DNA of 64,000 nucleotides from Carboxylicivirga sediminis (GCF_018156225.1 NZ_JAGTAR010000025.1:34316-98315), one strand, 5' to 3'; numbered from the stretch's first letter, positions 10,301-19,684 are shown. Notes: generated by a model from the letters alone, not told the origin. Translations and numbers: made by a program.

Positions 10301-10576
10301 TTCTAACTGCACATTGATAGTTGGAGAAGTCACCATCACTTCTTGTGCTTTCATACCTACAAAAGAGTACACTAACATATCGCCTTCGTTGGCCATCAGT
10401 TGATAAAACCCGTCAACATTAGTGATAGTACCCGATGTAGTACCTTTTAAAACAACACTAACCCCGGGTATTGGTGCTCCATCGGCAGCACCTGTAACAG
10501 TACCCGTTACAGTTAGGTTTTGAGCCTGGCTGGTTAAAGCCAGTAAAAAGAGAAAAATCCCCAATACATGTTTCAT
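7349..10576 (-). CDS. SusC/RagA-family TonB-dependent outer-membrane transporter (PUL1)
   Basis: 1075 residues with a signal peptide (MKHVLGIFLFLLALTSQAQ). A carboxypeptidase-D-regulatory-like domain about 20-100 is followed by the TonB-box-like DEVVVVGYGVQKK, a plug domain (ASAAIYGSRAANGVILVTTKKG) and a 22-stranded barrel ending PRTVMFGVNVTF. It imports oligosaccharides across the outer membrane using TonB energy, paired with the SusD lid encoded next. It is the first gene of the PUL1 operon, with about 500 bases of upstream DNA before the regulator gene. No STN (anti-sigma interaction) domain is seen at the N-terminus, which fits control by the nearby propeller/LuxR regulator rather than an ECF sigma pair. 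Confidence 0.97.
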   Translation of the reverse strand: MKHVLGIFLFLLALTSQAQNLTVTGTVTGAADGAPIPGVSVVLKGTTSGTITNVDGFYQLMANEGDMLVYSFVGMKAQEVMVTSPTINVQLEEDATDLDEVVVVGYGVQKKALVTGANANVKGEALAELNTASAMEALQGLAPGVNITRSNGAPGAGTRVTIRGAGTIENASPLYIVDGVAVGGGIDYLNPSDIESIDVLKDAASAAIYGSRAANGVILVTTKKGKKGAKPQITYDGYYGVQNVYKTLPVLNAQEYMFIMDEARSNERLEPFDWQDMIVNGNTYMNETFPGNLGTEYGQDVWDQLQSGWKGTNWVDEMTNDNAAMQSHSINVTGASEGVVYSAGFSYFDQEGIIGGHITDAGYKRITGRLNTEFTVLKLNDRELLKLGENFTYTNTENRAVATGNIYYNDLHNALVTNPLMPVYWSNEDIDHRTGGYAPTLEGIAMGQHNPIATMYYRHNYNWGKGNNIVGNVYAILEPVKNLKVRSSFGLDAWFGHSRSWSPTYELGTQYQNTVDGAQQDMYQGTRYTWTNTATYDFNVNNHRFSALAGTEMVKDILNVNVGGQKRNTLFADPKYAYIDNTKNPEKVTQIGTWGKDWAAQGGGLMSYMGRLSYNFNEKYMADFTMRADGSSNFAEGNRWGYFPSVSAGWNFSEESFIRGLDIFSYGKLRASWGQNGNQDIRNFVYSSNIAYRAQGYYFGPNKDVPQQAAVPANVPNPDVTWETSEQINIGLDTRFFSSRLGFTFDWYKKTTKDWLVDAPILGTFGAGAPFINGGDIENKGFEVMLNWNDNISDFKYGVTVSGAYNKNKVTKLANAEGIIYGTSHVLSQGTSDIARVQVGNPIGFFYGYKTDGILQNQTDVDNYVTADGTPIMIETEPGQPRQPGDVRFVDQNGDGVINDDDRVMLGKPLPDFELGIQLNAEYKGVYVNTTMAGKFGHQVMQSYRSFADRLTQNYTTQIFDRWHGEGTSNRLPRLTYNSNANTQLISDIYMHDADYLRINNLTVGYKFDRLLRDVDWMSAAKVYVSVNNLYTFTKYDGMDPEVGYGPDTDPWSSGIDLGLYPLPRTVMFGVNVTF

Positions 10577-11077
10577 AATAAATGGATTTTAAATTATTCG
10601 ATGGCACAAACATAAACGTCATTTGTTAACAAGTGCTAATACACATACCTCATAAAGCCCTCACTCCACCTCTCCAACGACCTCATTTTATCCTCATTTA
10701 ACAACTACCTAACAACTCATATACTGACACTTAGGCATTTTTAAATTCTTAAAATAGCATACAATCGCCTCATTGGTGTATCTTTTACACTTACAGCCTT
10801 ATTAGTATACATTTTTTAACACTTACTACTTTAAACCACCACGGTACAAGCTGAAAGAACGGAAGCGTACCTATAGGATTGATGAATATCCGTAATAAGA
10901 GACATAATAATCTTAAGAGATTTCAAGAACCAATGCAATTTGGATGAGAACTAGTAGAAAATAGGTAAGCAGCGTCAGAACGGAAACATCACAAATCCTT
11001 GCTGCATTAAAGAGATTTTTAGAAAGCTACAAAGGCACTAAAAACTGGATATATTGAAGCTCTGCTGTAATAAAGCT
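10577..11077 (-). promoter_or_regulatory. PUL1 upstream region with a -7 box
   Basis: This 501-base gene-free stretch separates SusC from the regulator on the same strand. On the minus strand TATGTTTG (plus-strand CAAACATA at 10607-10614) matches the Bacteroidota -7 consensus TAnnTTTG, about 30 bases before the SusC ATG. A TTG on the minus strand (CAA at 10630-10632) is only 15 bases further upstream, closer than usual for a -33 box. The rest, 10640-11077, holds no gene or clear repeat that I can support. Confidence 0.55.
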
Positions 11078-13966
11078 TTAGCCAATAGATGCAATATATT
11101 CTGAAAGGTCATCGCCGGTTTTAAGCCCTAACTTCTGACGCAGTTTATAGCGGTTGTTTTCAACTGAGCGTGTACTAATATTCATTAGTGAAGCAATTTC
11201 TTTAGAAGCCATCCCCATTTTGATATAAGCACATAACTTTTTCTCTTTATCGGTCAGTTCCATATGACGCTCAACTAGTTTATTGATAAAGGTTTGATGT
11301 ACTTGTTCGAATTGTCTTTCAAATAACTGCCAGTTACTTTCATTATCAATATCCTTACCAATCTTTTGTATCAAACTTTCTATTTTCCTTTCTGATTCAT
11401 CCTGACCTTTGATGCGTTTAATACGTTTTAATTGACCTTGCAATTCAGATAGTAAGTCATTTTTTTGCACAATATGTACCGTTAGGCTTGCCAGCTCCTG
11501 TTCTTTAAACTGCATTTCACTGCGCAACTTCTCATTCCGCATCTTAATAACTTCCTGCTCTGCTTTGAGCGCCTCATTGGTCAGCTGCTCTTCTTTTTTC
11601 TTGTAGAAATCTTTAGCCTTCAGCTTTTCTTTCTGTCGGTTTATTTCTATACGCTTGTTTATGATGCCCACGGTACCAAGTAAGACGATCAAACATAAGA
11701 GGACGTAAGCTAGCTTTGCATAGAAGGTTCGGTACCAGGGGGGCAGCACTCTAAATGAAATTGTATGTGGTATCGACTCTATTCCATAACTATTGCGCGC
11801 TTTAACTGCAAACAAATACTCACCTTCACGCAGTTTACTGAACTGACGCTTATTCTCTGGTGTCCATTCTGTATACGTCTCATCCAAAGATGACAAGAAA
11901 GTAGCATATTCAATGTTGTCATCTCCAAAGAAGGCTGCTGCATATTCAACTTCAAACAGGTTATTCTTATACTTATATACCAAATCATTAGAAGCATCAG
12001 CCTCTGAACTACCATTCTGGAAATAAGTATAGGCCAAACTATCACCCCTACCTTTAAAACTTCGAATGTGTACCTTGAATGGCTTCCTGAAATTTATGTA
12101 ACTATGTAAATAATAATGTGCAAATCCATCCTCTATACCAAAAAACACATGAGATGAATCCGGAACACAAACTGATTCAAAGCTACTCACCAGTTTATTT
12201 TTTAATGGAATAAAAGGAAGTATGATGTTTTTGTAATTATCAGCATCTGTATATTGAAGCAACTCGACATGTTCTGGGTAAAACAACCATAAGTTCTTTA
12301 GCCCATCCTCAATAATTTGCGAAGGATACAACGATGCTTTAAAGAAAGCATCCAGCTTTTTATAAGGCTCTATAACGCCTATTTCATTTAAACAAAACAG
12401 TCCTTTATCACCTACAATCACAATCTTTTGAGCAATTTTTGTCACCTTAACAGAAACGCTTTGCTTAAAATGCGTGGGTCCATAGACTGCTGTTTTCAGT
12501 AAACTTTGGTAATCACTGGAAAAACTTAGCCGATATGCAGTGTCATAACCATCGGCTACCCATAAACGCCCCTGTTCATCCCAGTCCATAAAACGTGAAG
12601 GTTTATCAAATCCCTCCAGCTTTGTTTTGAATTTCCATCGCCCATTTTCCTTACTAAGTATAATCAGTCCTTCATATGTGCCACAAATAAGTTTATCAGA
12701 ATGACCCGGTATAGGCAAAAACTTCCACACTCCGTTGACTGATGGCGGCGTTATTGAACGACTTTTTTCACCTATAACTTCGTAAACACCTAAGTTATGA
12801 CCACACAGTATATTTTCATCATCGTGGTATAAACTCCAAACCTGTCCTTCTGTACCACTAATTTTAATAAAATGAGTTCGTTCTTTCAGCGGATCTTCAA
12901 AACGTTTTTGATCAATTTTATAGAGGCCCTGATTAGTTCCAAAATACCAATCACCCTCATATTTTTGCTGAACATACCCCGTTCCAATATTATAATAGCC
13001 TGCTAAAAAGGAAATACTGCTATTAAGGCTGATTCGGGCAATGCCATTATCTAAACCACACCATACAGCTCCCTGATTGTCAACAAAAAGCCCGAGAACC
13101 GTATTATTCTTCAACCCTTTATCTTTTCCAATATGTAATAATAATTCACCTGACATATTGGTTACCAGCAGGCCTTTTTGGATAGTTCCAAACAGCATGG
13201 TTTCATCATTGTAACGTACTGCACAAAACACATTCGCCTCTGCCAATAATGAATTCACCGAACCTTTCCATTTCTCTATGGCAGTCATATCCCAGGTAAA
13301 GGCCCCATTATTCATAGTCGTAATTAGTAGTTTACTCTTTGATAAGGGGATGATAGAAGTAATGTACTTATCTGCAAAGAAATCCCCATTTACCAAAGGA
13401 AAAACTTCGTTACCACGCAATTCCATCAAGCCATTTTGCTCATCATATACAAGTAACATCTCATTTGCAAGAAAACAGGACACAAAGCGCGACAAGTTAG
13501 GAACGACACTAACAACGTAATCATCCTTTATAATTACTAAAGCCTTTTCGGTGTGTAACACTATTCGCTCATTCCATAGATATATATTCCACACATCACC
13601 AAGACTACGAAGGCTATCATTGGTAGCCAGCGAAACAAAGCGAAACTGTTGCAAAGAATCATATTCGAAGTAACCAAAATCGTTATGAGCACCTGCATAA
13701 ACCCTTTTGCCAATACACTTAACACTCCGAACAGCACCTGTTATAAACTTTCCATAACGTTGCCAGCGATTTCCATCAAACTCTAACAATCCTTTATTAT
13801 TGGCGACATATATCAGGTCATTATCACTTTGCGACACCTGCCAGTTTTGAGTGGCACCATCATACTGCCGCCTGTTAAAATACTCAACTTCAGGTATACC
13901 AAACGTTTGCCCCTGAATAGTGACACTCACTAATAATGTTAAAACAAGAAATAAAGCTCGATTCAT
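11078..13966 (-). CDS. Membrane-bound beta-propeller sensor with LuxR-type HTH (PUL1 regulator candidate)
   Basis: 962 residues: signal peptide (1-19), then two-component-regulator-type propeller repeats (VDNQGAVWCGLDNGIARIS and similar) to about 640, and a Y_Y_Y domain (YTEWTPENKRQFSKLREGEY...). One transmembrane helix follows (about 749-770, KLAYVLLCLIVLLGTVGII), then a long charged coiled coil and a C-terminal LuxR/GerE helix-turn-helix about 897-962 (LTDKEKKLCAYIKMGMASKEIA, shown here in part). There is no histidine kinase or receiver, so it is a one-piece sensor in which a periplasmic glycan signal would reach a cytoplasmic DNA-binding domain. It sits just upstream of the PUL1 SusC gene in the same direction. 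It is also only 45 bases after the ribose-type operon, so read-through is possible. Confidence 0.88.
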   Translation of the reverse strand: MNRALFLVLTLLVSVTIQGQTFGIPEVEYFNRRQYDGATQNWQVSQSDNDLIYVANNKGLLEFDGNRWQRYGKFITGAVRSVKCIGKRVYAGAHNDFGYFEYDSLQQFRFVSLATNDSLRSLGDVWNIYLWNERIVLHTEKALVIIKDDYVVSVVPNLSRFVSCFLANEMLLVYDEQNGLMELRGNEVFPLVNGDFFADKYITSIIPLSKSKLLITTMNNGAFTWDMTAIEKWKGSVNSLLAEANVFCAVRYNDETMLFGTIQKGLLVTNMSGELLLHIGKDKGLKNNTVLGLFVDNQGAVWCGLDNGIARISLNSSISFLAGYYNIGTGYVQQKYEGDWYFGTNQGLYKIDQKRFEDPLKERTHFIKISGTEGQVWSLYHDDENILCGHNLGVYEVIGEKSRSITPPSVNGVWKFLPIPGHSDKLICGTYEGLIILSKENGRWKFKTKLEGFDKPSRFMDWDEQGRLWVADGYDTAYRLSFSSDYQSLLKTAVYGPTHFKQSVSVKVTKIAQKIVIVGDKGLFCLNEIGVIEPYKKLDAFFKASLYPSQIIEDGLKNLWLFYPEHVELLQYTDADNYKNIILPFIPLKNKLVSSFESVCVPDSSHVFFGIEDGFAHYYLHSYINFRKPFKVHIRSFKGRGDSLAYTYFQNGSSEADASNDLVYKYKNNLFEVEYAAAFFGDDNIEYATFLSSLDETYTEWTPENKRQFSKLREGEYLFAVKARNSYGIESIPHTISFRVLPPWYRTFYAKLAYVLLCLIVLLGTVGIINKRIEINRQKEKLKAKDFYKKKEEQLTNEALKAEQEVIKMRNEKLRSEMQFKEQELASLTVHIVQKNDLLSELQGQLKRIKRIKGQDESERKIESLIQKIGKDIDNESNWQLFERQFEQVHQTFINKLVERHMELTDKEKKLCAYIKMGMASKEIASLMNISTRSVENNRYKLRQKLGLKTGDDLSEYIASIG

Positions 13967-14011
13967 GTACTTGGTTTCTTTGGCTAAGCCTAAGATATAA
14001 ATTTTCGACTA

Positions 14012-15940
14012 TTAATAAACTTCCAACTCCCCTATACTCGTTGCAAACTCAAGGCCTAAATGTGCATTATTAGCATCTTTCTCAATTCCTCCAGGTATAC
14101 CTATAACTCTAATAGCAGTCGTTTCAATCGGATTAAAATCAATTGTATAAGATTGATAAACGGGCTTTAGCCATTGAGTATTATCTAAATTCATCTTTGG
14201 GGCAATGGATAAACCATTAACATTTTCCCAATGATCAACCGCCCAGAACTGCACATCAAATGAAGTAAACCATCCATAAAACTCGCTGGGCTTACCATTA
14301 TTATATATCAACGATGAAACGGTCTGTAGTTCATCCCATTTATACCCATAGTAATCAGGGGATTTCTGCTCTGACTGTCTCCTACCCATTAGTGAAGTTT
14401 TAGGATTACCATCACGCATTTGTTCCATATCATCAACATTGAAGATAGAATTTGAGATGATTTCATTAGCAGTATGTGCTTTATTATTACTGAACACGCG
14501 AATAGTTACATCAATACTTTTTTCTTCTTCGGGATGCCTAGCTACAATCTTAAAGTGATAAAGTCCCTCTATTTCAGGTGTACCTGACAATTGTCCTTTC
14601 GTTAGACTGATGCCCAATGGCAGTTCGCCTTCTACCGATAAAGCTACCTCTTCTCCCCGGCCTGTATGAATAGGGTACGCAAATGGTTGTCCAATCCTTG
14701 CACTCATCTGAGGAATTGGATTAAGCTCAAATGGCGCTACAAAATTGGCTTCCAATGGAATTTTATAGTATAATTTACCCCCGATTTCAACTTTCTCACC
14801 TCCCTGCGCCAATATAATCCTTTCTCCTTGTCGGACTGTGCGCGCAGCCAGCTCTGATATTTTCGCATCTGTCAGGCCCTCACGGGTTATCATTTTATAA
14901 GAATCATTGAATGGTTGTTCCCAATTAACTTCATTCAATGGGTACATTAGCTCCTTGGGAATACTTTCAAATCCATTTACCACCCCCAACAACCCACACA
15001 TAGTAGCAGCCTGGTTGTCTGCATCCATTCCAAAAGCACAAGCATAATCCAATGTTTGCTGAAAATCGCCCTGGCCATATAATAAAGCCATAATTCCCAG
15101 GGCACCATTGAGCGTAGCATCTACTGCCGCCCAAGAGTGACGATTATAATCTTCAACCACGTAATACTTATCACACACATTTTGTCTGGCCAGCTGCCAA
15201 TTGTCGGGATACAACGCATGCTGCTGCCTGACATACTCAACAGCATGGGCAAAACGGCTGTCAGGTGTCAAGGCCTTGTTTCCAATTTTAATGAGTTCAT
15301 TAATGTTTTTTTCAAAGAAGGCTGCACTGAACATGGCCGCATAATGAAGGGTTGGCTCCAAACCAAAATCATCGCTGGTTATGCGGGCGGCATATTCCGA
15401 TTTAGCAACTGCATAATCAATCATTCCGGGTGCCGTAATAGCCCAAATTTCATTCACCAGCTGTGGATCAATCTGAAACCATTCACTATTAAAACTCTTA
15501 TCTCCCGTCACTGGCGGATAATGGCCCGCATGCATCAAAGTAACAGCCATGCGATTGGCAAACCATATACGTTCCTTAACATGTCCTTTCCAGGCTTCAG
15601 TCAACTGATAATAGGAAGGTTCAATACCATGTTTCTCCATCTGTGTCAGGTACATGTATTCAATATCCGTATCATCATCGGAGAAAGCGCCATCGTGCCT
15701 GCGCAAATCTTCTAAAGTAAAATCATATCCATAAGGAAAACTATCGGGCCCTGCCTCATCAATGTACTTAAACTCATAACCCAGTCCGTAAGTATTGCCG
15801 ATTATCTGCCCAATCCAGGATGCATAAACGGCATCGTTATAATCCTCTACTAAAAGGTATTGGTAATATGTCCCTTCACTTCTATCGTGACACGAAAAGC
15901 AAACGACTATAAAACAGAGTATTGGTATTAGCTTCTTCAT
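14012..15940 (-). CDS. Exported ADP-ribosylglycohydrolase-family lipoprotein
   Basis: 642 residues. The signal MKKLIPILCFIVVCFSC gives a lipidated Cys17, so the enzyme is outside the cytoplasm. The DraG-like all-helical domain (about 30-350) shows the metal-binding motifs DDDTDIEYMYL (first Asp cluster) and GMDADNQAATMCGLLG (second cluster, with Asn where DraG proteins usually have Thr). About 400-490 is a putative Ig domain, and the C-terminal 150 residues form a discoidin/beta-sandwich-like region. The family removes ADP-ribose or related N-ribosyl groups. It overlaps the ribokinase gene by 4 bases (ATGA), with a sugar permease upstream, so the likely product is ribose. The substrate is unknown; macrodomain-type nucleotide work is unlikely for a lipoprotein. 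Confidence 0.85.
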   Translation of the reverse strand: MKKLIPILCFIVVCFSCHDRSEGTYYQYLLVEDYNDAVYASWIGQIIGNTYGLGYEFKYIDEAGPDSFPYGYDFTLEDLRRHDGAFSDDDTDIEYMYLTQMEKHGIEPSYYQLTEAWKGHVKERIWFANRMAVTLMHAGHYPPVTGDKSFNSEWFQIDPQLVNEIWAITAPGMIDYAVAKSEYAARITSDDFGLEPTLHYAAMFSAAFFEKNINELIKIGNKALTPDSRFAHAVEYVRQQHALYPDNWQLARQNVCDKYYVVEDYNRHSWAAVDATLNGALGIMALLYGQGDFQQTLDYACAFGMDADNQAATMCGLLGVVNGFESIPKELMYPLNEVNWEQPFNDSYKMITREGLTDAKISELAARTVRQGERIILAQGGEKVEIGGKLYYKIPLEANFVAPFELNPIPQMSARIGQPFAYPIHTGRGEEVALSVEGELPLGISLTKGQLSGTPEIEGLYHFKIVARHPEEEKSIDVTIRVFSNNKAHTANEIISNSIFNVDDMEQMRDGNPKTSLMGRRQSEQKSPDYYGYKWDELQTVSSLIYNNGKPSEFYGWFTSFDVQFWAVDHWENVNGLSIAPKMNLDNTQWLKPVYQSYTIDFNPIETTAIRVIGIPGGIEKDANNAHLGLEFATSIGELEVY

Positions 15941-16851
15941 TTTGATTTTGATAATTCATTAATAAATGGAATCGAAGGTTGTGCGCCTCTCCGGGTAACT
16001 GCGATGGCCGCAGCATTCTTCGCCACTTCAATCGCTTCAGTGATTGCAACATTATCGGATAAACAACTCGCCAGGTAGCCACAGAAAACATCTCCGGCAG
16101 CTGTTGTATCTATGGCCTTAACCTTTTGAGCTGTTATAATTTGTTCATTCTCATTTTTCATTTTTTGCAGTACCCCTTGTGCTCCCATTGTCAATATAAC
16201 TGCCTCATCCACATGAACCAGTAACTCTGAAACAACACGTTTTTTACTCTCCATATCGAGAAGCTGACGACCAGACAACTGCTCTGCTTCAGTTTCATTG
16301 GGTATTAGAATATCAACCAGCTTAAGTAAATCATGACTTAATATGCCAGCCGGTGCTGGATTAAGAATGGTTTTTACACCGTATTTTTTAGCCAGAGCCA
16401 GAGCCGTTTTTACTGTTTCTAATTGAATTTCCAATTGGACTAACAATACATCTGCTGATCGAATGACATCTTCCAGGCCTTTTACCTCATCAGGCAGCAG
16501 AGCCGCGTTTGCGCCACTCACTACTATAATTGAATTTTCGCCAGTAGTCTGATCCACGGTGATCATTGCCACACCAGTTGATAATTGGTCATCAACCAAG
16601 ACATGACTCGTATCTATGCCATCCTCCTGATAGGCACTGATGGCATTTTGTCCAAATTCATCGTTGCCCACCTTGGCAATAAATGTAACCTGAGCTCCTG
16701 CTCTGGCAGCGGCTACAGCCTGGTTAGCACCTTTTCCACCCTGATGAACAATAAAGACTGTTCCAAAGACTGTTTCGCCCGGCTTAGGCATTGTGGCAGT
16801 TGTCACTACCATATCTGTATTGCTACTTCCTATAACTACAACTTTTTCCAT
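15937..16851 (-). CDS. rbsK: Ribokinase (PfkB family)
   Basis: 304 residues, full length for ribokinase, cytoplasmic with no signal. The N-terminal substrate-binding motif VIGSSNTDMVV and GGKGANQAVAAARAGA, and the C-terminal anion-hole/catalytic-base motif DTTAAGDVFCGYLA (Asp of AAGD as base), are those of ribokinases. It converts ribose plus ATP to ribose-5-phosphate. Its stop overlaps the ADP-ribosylglycohydrolase ATG by 4 bases and its start is 5 bases after the permease stop, so all three are one transcript and probably translationally coupled. Deoxyribokinase activity cannot be excluded. Confidence 0.93.
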   Translation of the reverse strand: MEKVVVIGSSNTDMVVTTATMPKPGETVFGTVFIVHQGGKGANQAVAAARAGAQVTFIAKVGNDEFGQNAISAYQEDGIDTSHVLVDDQLSTGVAMITVDQTTGENSIIVVSGANAALLPDEVKGLEDVIRSADVLLVQLEIQLETVKTALALAKKYGVKTILNPAPAGILSHDLLKLVDILIPNETEAEQLSGRQLLDMESKKRVVSELLVHVDEAVILTMGAQGVLQKMKNENEQIITAQKVKAIDTTAAGDVFCGYLASCLSDNVAITEAIEVAKNAAAIAVTRRGAQPSIPFINELSKSK

Positions 16852-16856
16852 GGCAA

Positions 16857-17855
16857 CTACTGTTTTGCAATGATAATTAGCGAAAGACCAAGTAAAAAGG
16901 ATAAAAACATTACCGTCAATAATCCATTGGTGCCTTTGGGGCTATTCTTAAATTCCTTCCAAACAAATACTCCCCAGATAGCCGCCACCAAAGTGGCTCC
17001 TTGACCTAAACCATAGGAAATGGCATAGCCCGCTTTCTCGCCCGACATGATACTTAGCAACATCCCCATACACCAAATAACCCCACCAAGTATGCCAATA
17101 GCATGCAGTTTGATTGAGCCATTTTTGAAGTAATTGGAAAAAGTAATAACAGGTCCACTCACTGGTCGTTTCATTAAAATAGTATTAAATAAAAAGCTAG
17201 ATATAAACACCCCTATTGAAAAAACAAAAACTGCCGTATAGGGCGTTAATGTACCTGATTCAATATTTTTAAAAGAAGGCGACATTGATTCGGCCACAAA
17301 CCGATAGAAAAACGACATTAAAAGGCCTGCGACCAATGAAATAAATATCCCTTTATTGGACCTTACATCCTGACGCATCTTTTTATATGCCAAAGCATTA
17401 ATGATTATAGCCATCACAACCAGGCCTACACCAGCAAATAACACAAAGGAGTTATAAGCCTCGGGATGGGGAATAAAATTGACAAACACCCCTAAAACCA
17501 GGGCAAGACCAATGCCTATGGGGAACGCTACAGCCATCCCAGCCAAATCTATGGCTACGACCAGTAGTAAATTAGCGAGATTAAAAAGGACACCTCCCAA
17601 TAAAGCCAGCGCGAGTATCCTGGGAGTACTCTGTGATAAGTTTTCTATAAAGCTTTGCCCTGTTGCGCCTGATGAACCAAAGGACAGACCAAAGAGTAAA
17701 CTCAGGATTATTATCCCCAAAGAATAGTCCCAATAAAAAAGTGTAAAACTCCAGGATTTGGATGCAAGCTTTTGCGTGTTGGCCCATGAGCCCCAGCACA
17801 CCATTGTTAGAATGCAAAAAAGCACTGCTGTCAGGTAATTTTCTACCACATACAT
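16857..17855 (-). CDS. GRP/DMT-type sugar permease (probable ribose uptake)
   Basis: 332 residues with about ten hydrophobic helices and no signal-cleavage site. The N-terminus LTAVLFCILTMVCWGSWAN and internal AVAFPIGIGLALVLGVFVNF resemble the GRP (glucose/ribose porter) and RhaT-like branch of the drug/metabolite transporter superfamily found in Bacteroidota. It would move a free sugar across the inner membrane by proton symport. Directly coupled to ribokinase, ribose is the most economical substrate. First gene of the operon; the start ATG at 17855 faces a 179-base divergent intergenic region shared with the DUF6377 regulator gene. Confidence 0.82.
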   Translation of the reverse strand: MYVVENYLTAVLFCILTMVCWGSWANTQKLASKSWSFTLFYWDYSLGIIILSLLFGLSFGSSGATGQSFIENLSQSTPRILALALLGGVLFNLANLLLVVAIDLAGMAVAFPIGIGLALVLGVFVNFIPHPEAYNSFVLFAGVGLVVMAIIINALAYKKMRQDVRSNKGIFISLVAGLLMSFFYRFVAESMSPSFKNIESGTLTPYTAVFVFSIGVFISSFLFNTILMKRPVSGPVITFSNYFKNGSIKLHAIGILGGVIWCMGMLLSIMSGEKAGYAISYGLGQGATLVAAIWGVFVWKEFKNSPKGTNGLLTVMFLSFLLGLSLIIIAKQ

Positions 17856-18007
17856 AATTACTGAATTTCTGTTAGCGAACTATTGCAAGAATACTATAAA
17901 TAGATGGTTTGAACCAGTACATGTGGCTCTATTGCACCTCATTTTTACCTCACTTTTAGAGTTTTTTTATCACCTTTAGGTTCAATGACTATTCAGACGA
18001 TTTATTT

Positions 18008-18015
18008 TATATTTG
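18008..18015 (+). promoter_or_regulatory. Candidate -7 box for the PUL2 regulator gene
   Basis: TATATTTG matches the Bacteroidota -7 consensus TAnnTTTG and ends 19 bases before the ATG at 18035. No good TTG -33 box was found at 17-23 bases upstream, so the call rests on the -7 element alone. Confidence 0.5.
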
Positions 18016-18034
18016 AATCAAATAAATCTCAATC

Positions 18035-19684
18035 ATGCGCCATTTTATATTTCTTCTTGTTTTCTTAATTCTGCCTTTACAAGGGTACTGCCAGCAAATA
18101 GATTCCTTATTATCTATACTTGAAACTACGATTACCCAAAGAAGCAGTTACGATAAAGTGCGCTTAACAAGAATAGAAGATCTTAAAAGAAATCTGAGTA
18201 AAGGGAATATGACAGCAGAACGCAAGTTCTATCTTCAGCAATTACTTATTGAAGAATATGAGCCTTTCAACTTCGATTCCACTCAACATTATTTAAATCT
18301 CAACAAGCAGCTTACTCATGAGCTAAAAAGCTTAGCCCTAACAAACTCTATCTCCTTAAAAATGGCCAAGATATTAGCTAGTTCAGGACGCTATTTTGAA
18401 GCAATAGAATATTTAAATGAGTTAGAATACAACTCATTATCACAATCAGATTTAAAGAACTATTATAGTAATTTAATTAAAATATATACCGATCTGGCCA
18501 TTTACAGTCCAATTCACGAAACATACAGAAAATATTCAGGCATAGCACAATCATATACTGATAGCTTATCTGTCCTATTAAAAGAGGGCACAGAAGAGTA
18601 TCTTGCAATTGAAGAGAAAAGATTCAGAGATAAACGATTATTCAACGAAAGTAAACGAATTAACGATCAACGATTAGCATTGACAACTCCAGGAAGCAGA
18701 CAATACTCTCTAGTTACTTTCGAGCGTTCGTTAATATATGAATTAAAAGGAAATGTTAGTGAGCGAAAAAAATATCTGATTTTATCAGCCATTTCCGACA
18801 TTCAATCAGCAGTAAAAGATAATGCATCTTTAACAACCTTGGCCTTAATACTGCATAAAGAAGGAGATATCAATAGAGCCTATCGCTTTATTAAATTTGC
18901 ATACGAAGATGCGTCTTTTTATAACTCGAGGCTACGCTTTACTCTTATCTCAAATATTCTGCCGGTTATCAATGAGGCTTACCAAATAAGGGTTGAAAAA
19001 CAGAAGAAGAAGTTACGCTCTTTTCTATTTATTATTAGTTGCCTGTCAGGTTTTTTACTTATTGCAATATATTTCATTTACAGACAACTGAAAACACTTA
19101 ACCGGGCACAGTCCGAATTGGTTAATGCTAATGAGCAGCTGAAGAGATTGAATAACAGCCTCAAAGAGAAAAACCAAACGCTTAATGTTCTAAATGAGGA
19201 GTTGTCCGAATCAAACCTTGTGAAGGAACATTATATTGCCAATTTCCTTAGTATCTGTTCTAACTACATCGATAAACTAGATAGGTTGAATAAAGGCATT
19301 GGTAAGCAAATTAATGCTGGCAAGGTTGAGGACTTATTCAAACAAAGTAAATCGCGAAAGTTGATGGACCAGGAATTGAAAGAGTTCTATCAGAATTTTG
19401 ATGATATCTTCCTACATATCTATCCGCACTTTGTAGAGGAAGTAAATAACTTATTACAAGAAGGTGAAGAGATCATGCTTAAAAAGAACGAAACACTCAA
19501 TACTGAACTTCGCGTATTTGCACTTATTCGATTAGGTATTAATGACAGTTCTCGCATTGCTAAATTATTACGTTACTCGGTCAACACGATTTACAATTAC
19601 AGGGTAAAAATTAAAAATAAGGCCAAAGGCAATCGGGATGAATTTGAACAGAACATTATGAGAATTGATGCTGTCAAATCATAA
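18035..19684 (+). CDS. DUF6377-type membrane regulator (PUL2 regulator candidate)
   Basis: 549 residues: signal peptide (1-20, ending GYCQQ), a helical TPR-like periplasmic region to about 320, one transmembrane helix about 327-350 (FLFIISCLSGFLLIAIYFIY), a coiled coil about 355-400 and a C-terminal cytoplasmic domain. The C-terminus LRVFALIRLGINDSSRIAKL followed by RYSVNTIYNYRVKIKNKAKG reads as a LuxR-like helix-turn-helix. Proteins with this layout stand next to SusC/SusD genes across Bacteroidota and are thought to sense and regulate them. It faces away from the ribose operon and is followed by the PUL2 SusC gene 256 bases later. Direct evidence for DNA binding comes only from the HTH-like pattern. 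Confidence 0.82.
   Translation: MRHFIFLLVFLILPLQGYCQQIDSLLSILETTITQRSSYDKVRLTRIEDLKRNLSKGNMTAERKFYLQQLLIEEYEPFNFDSTQHYLNLNKQLTHELKSLALTNSISLKMAKILASSGRYFEAIEYLNELEYNSLSQSDLKNYYSNLIKIYTDLAIYSPIHETYRKYSGIAQSYTDSLSVLLKEGTEEYLAIEEKRFRDKRLFNESKRINDQRLALTTPGSRQYSLVTFERSLIYELKGNVSERKKYLILSAISDIQSAVKDNASLTTLALILHKEGDINRAYRFIKFAYEDASFYNSRLRFTLISNILPVINEAYQIRVEKQKKKLRSFLFIISCLSGFLLIAIYFIYRQLKTLNRAQSELVNANEQLKRLNNSLKEKNQTLNVLNEELSESNLVKEHYIANFLSICSNYIDKLDRLNKGIGKQINAGKVEDLFKQSKSRKLMDQELKEFYQNFDDIFLHIYPHFVEEVNNLLQEGEEIMLKKNETLNTELRVFALIRLGINDSSRIAKLLRYSVNTIYNYRVKIKNKAKGNRDEFEQNIMRIDAVKS

Noticed and set aside
15137..15715. Long open frame (192 codons) on the plus strand
   Set aside because: Lies fully antisense to the ADP-ribosylglycohydrolase gene, has no ribosome-binding site or family pattern, and the sense frame shows clear motifs.
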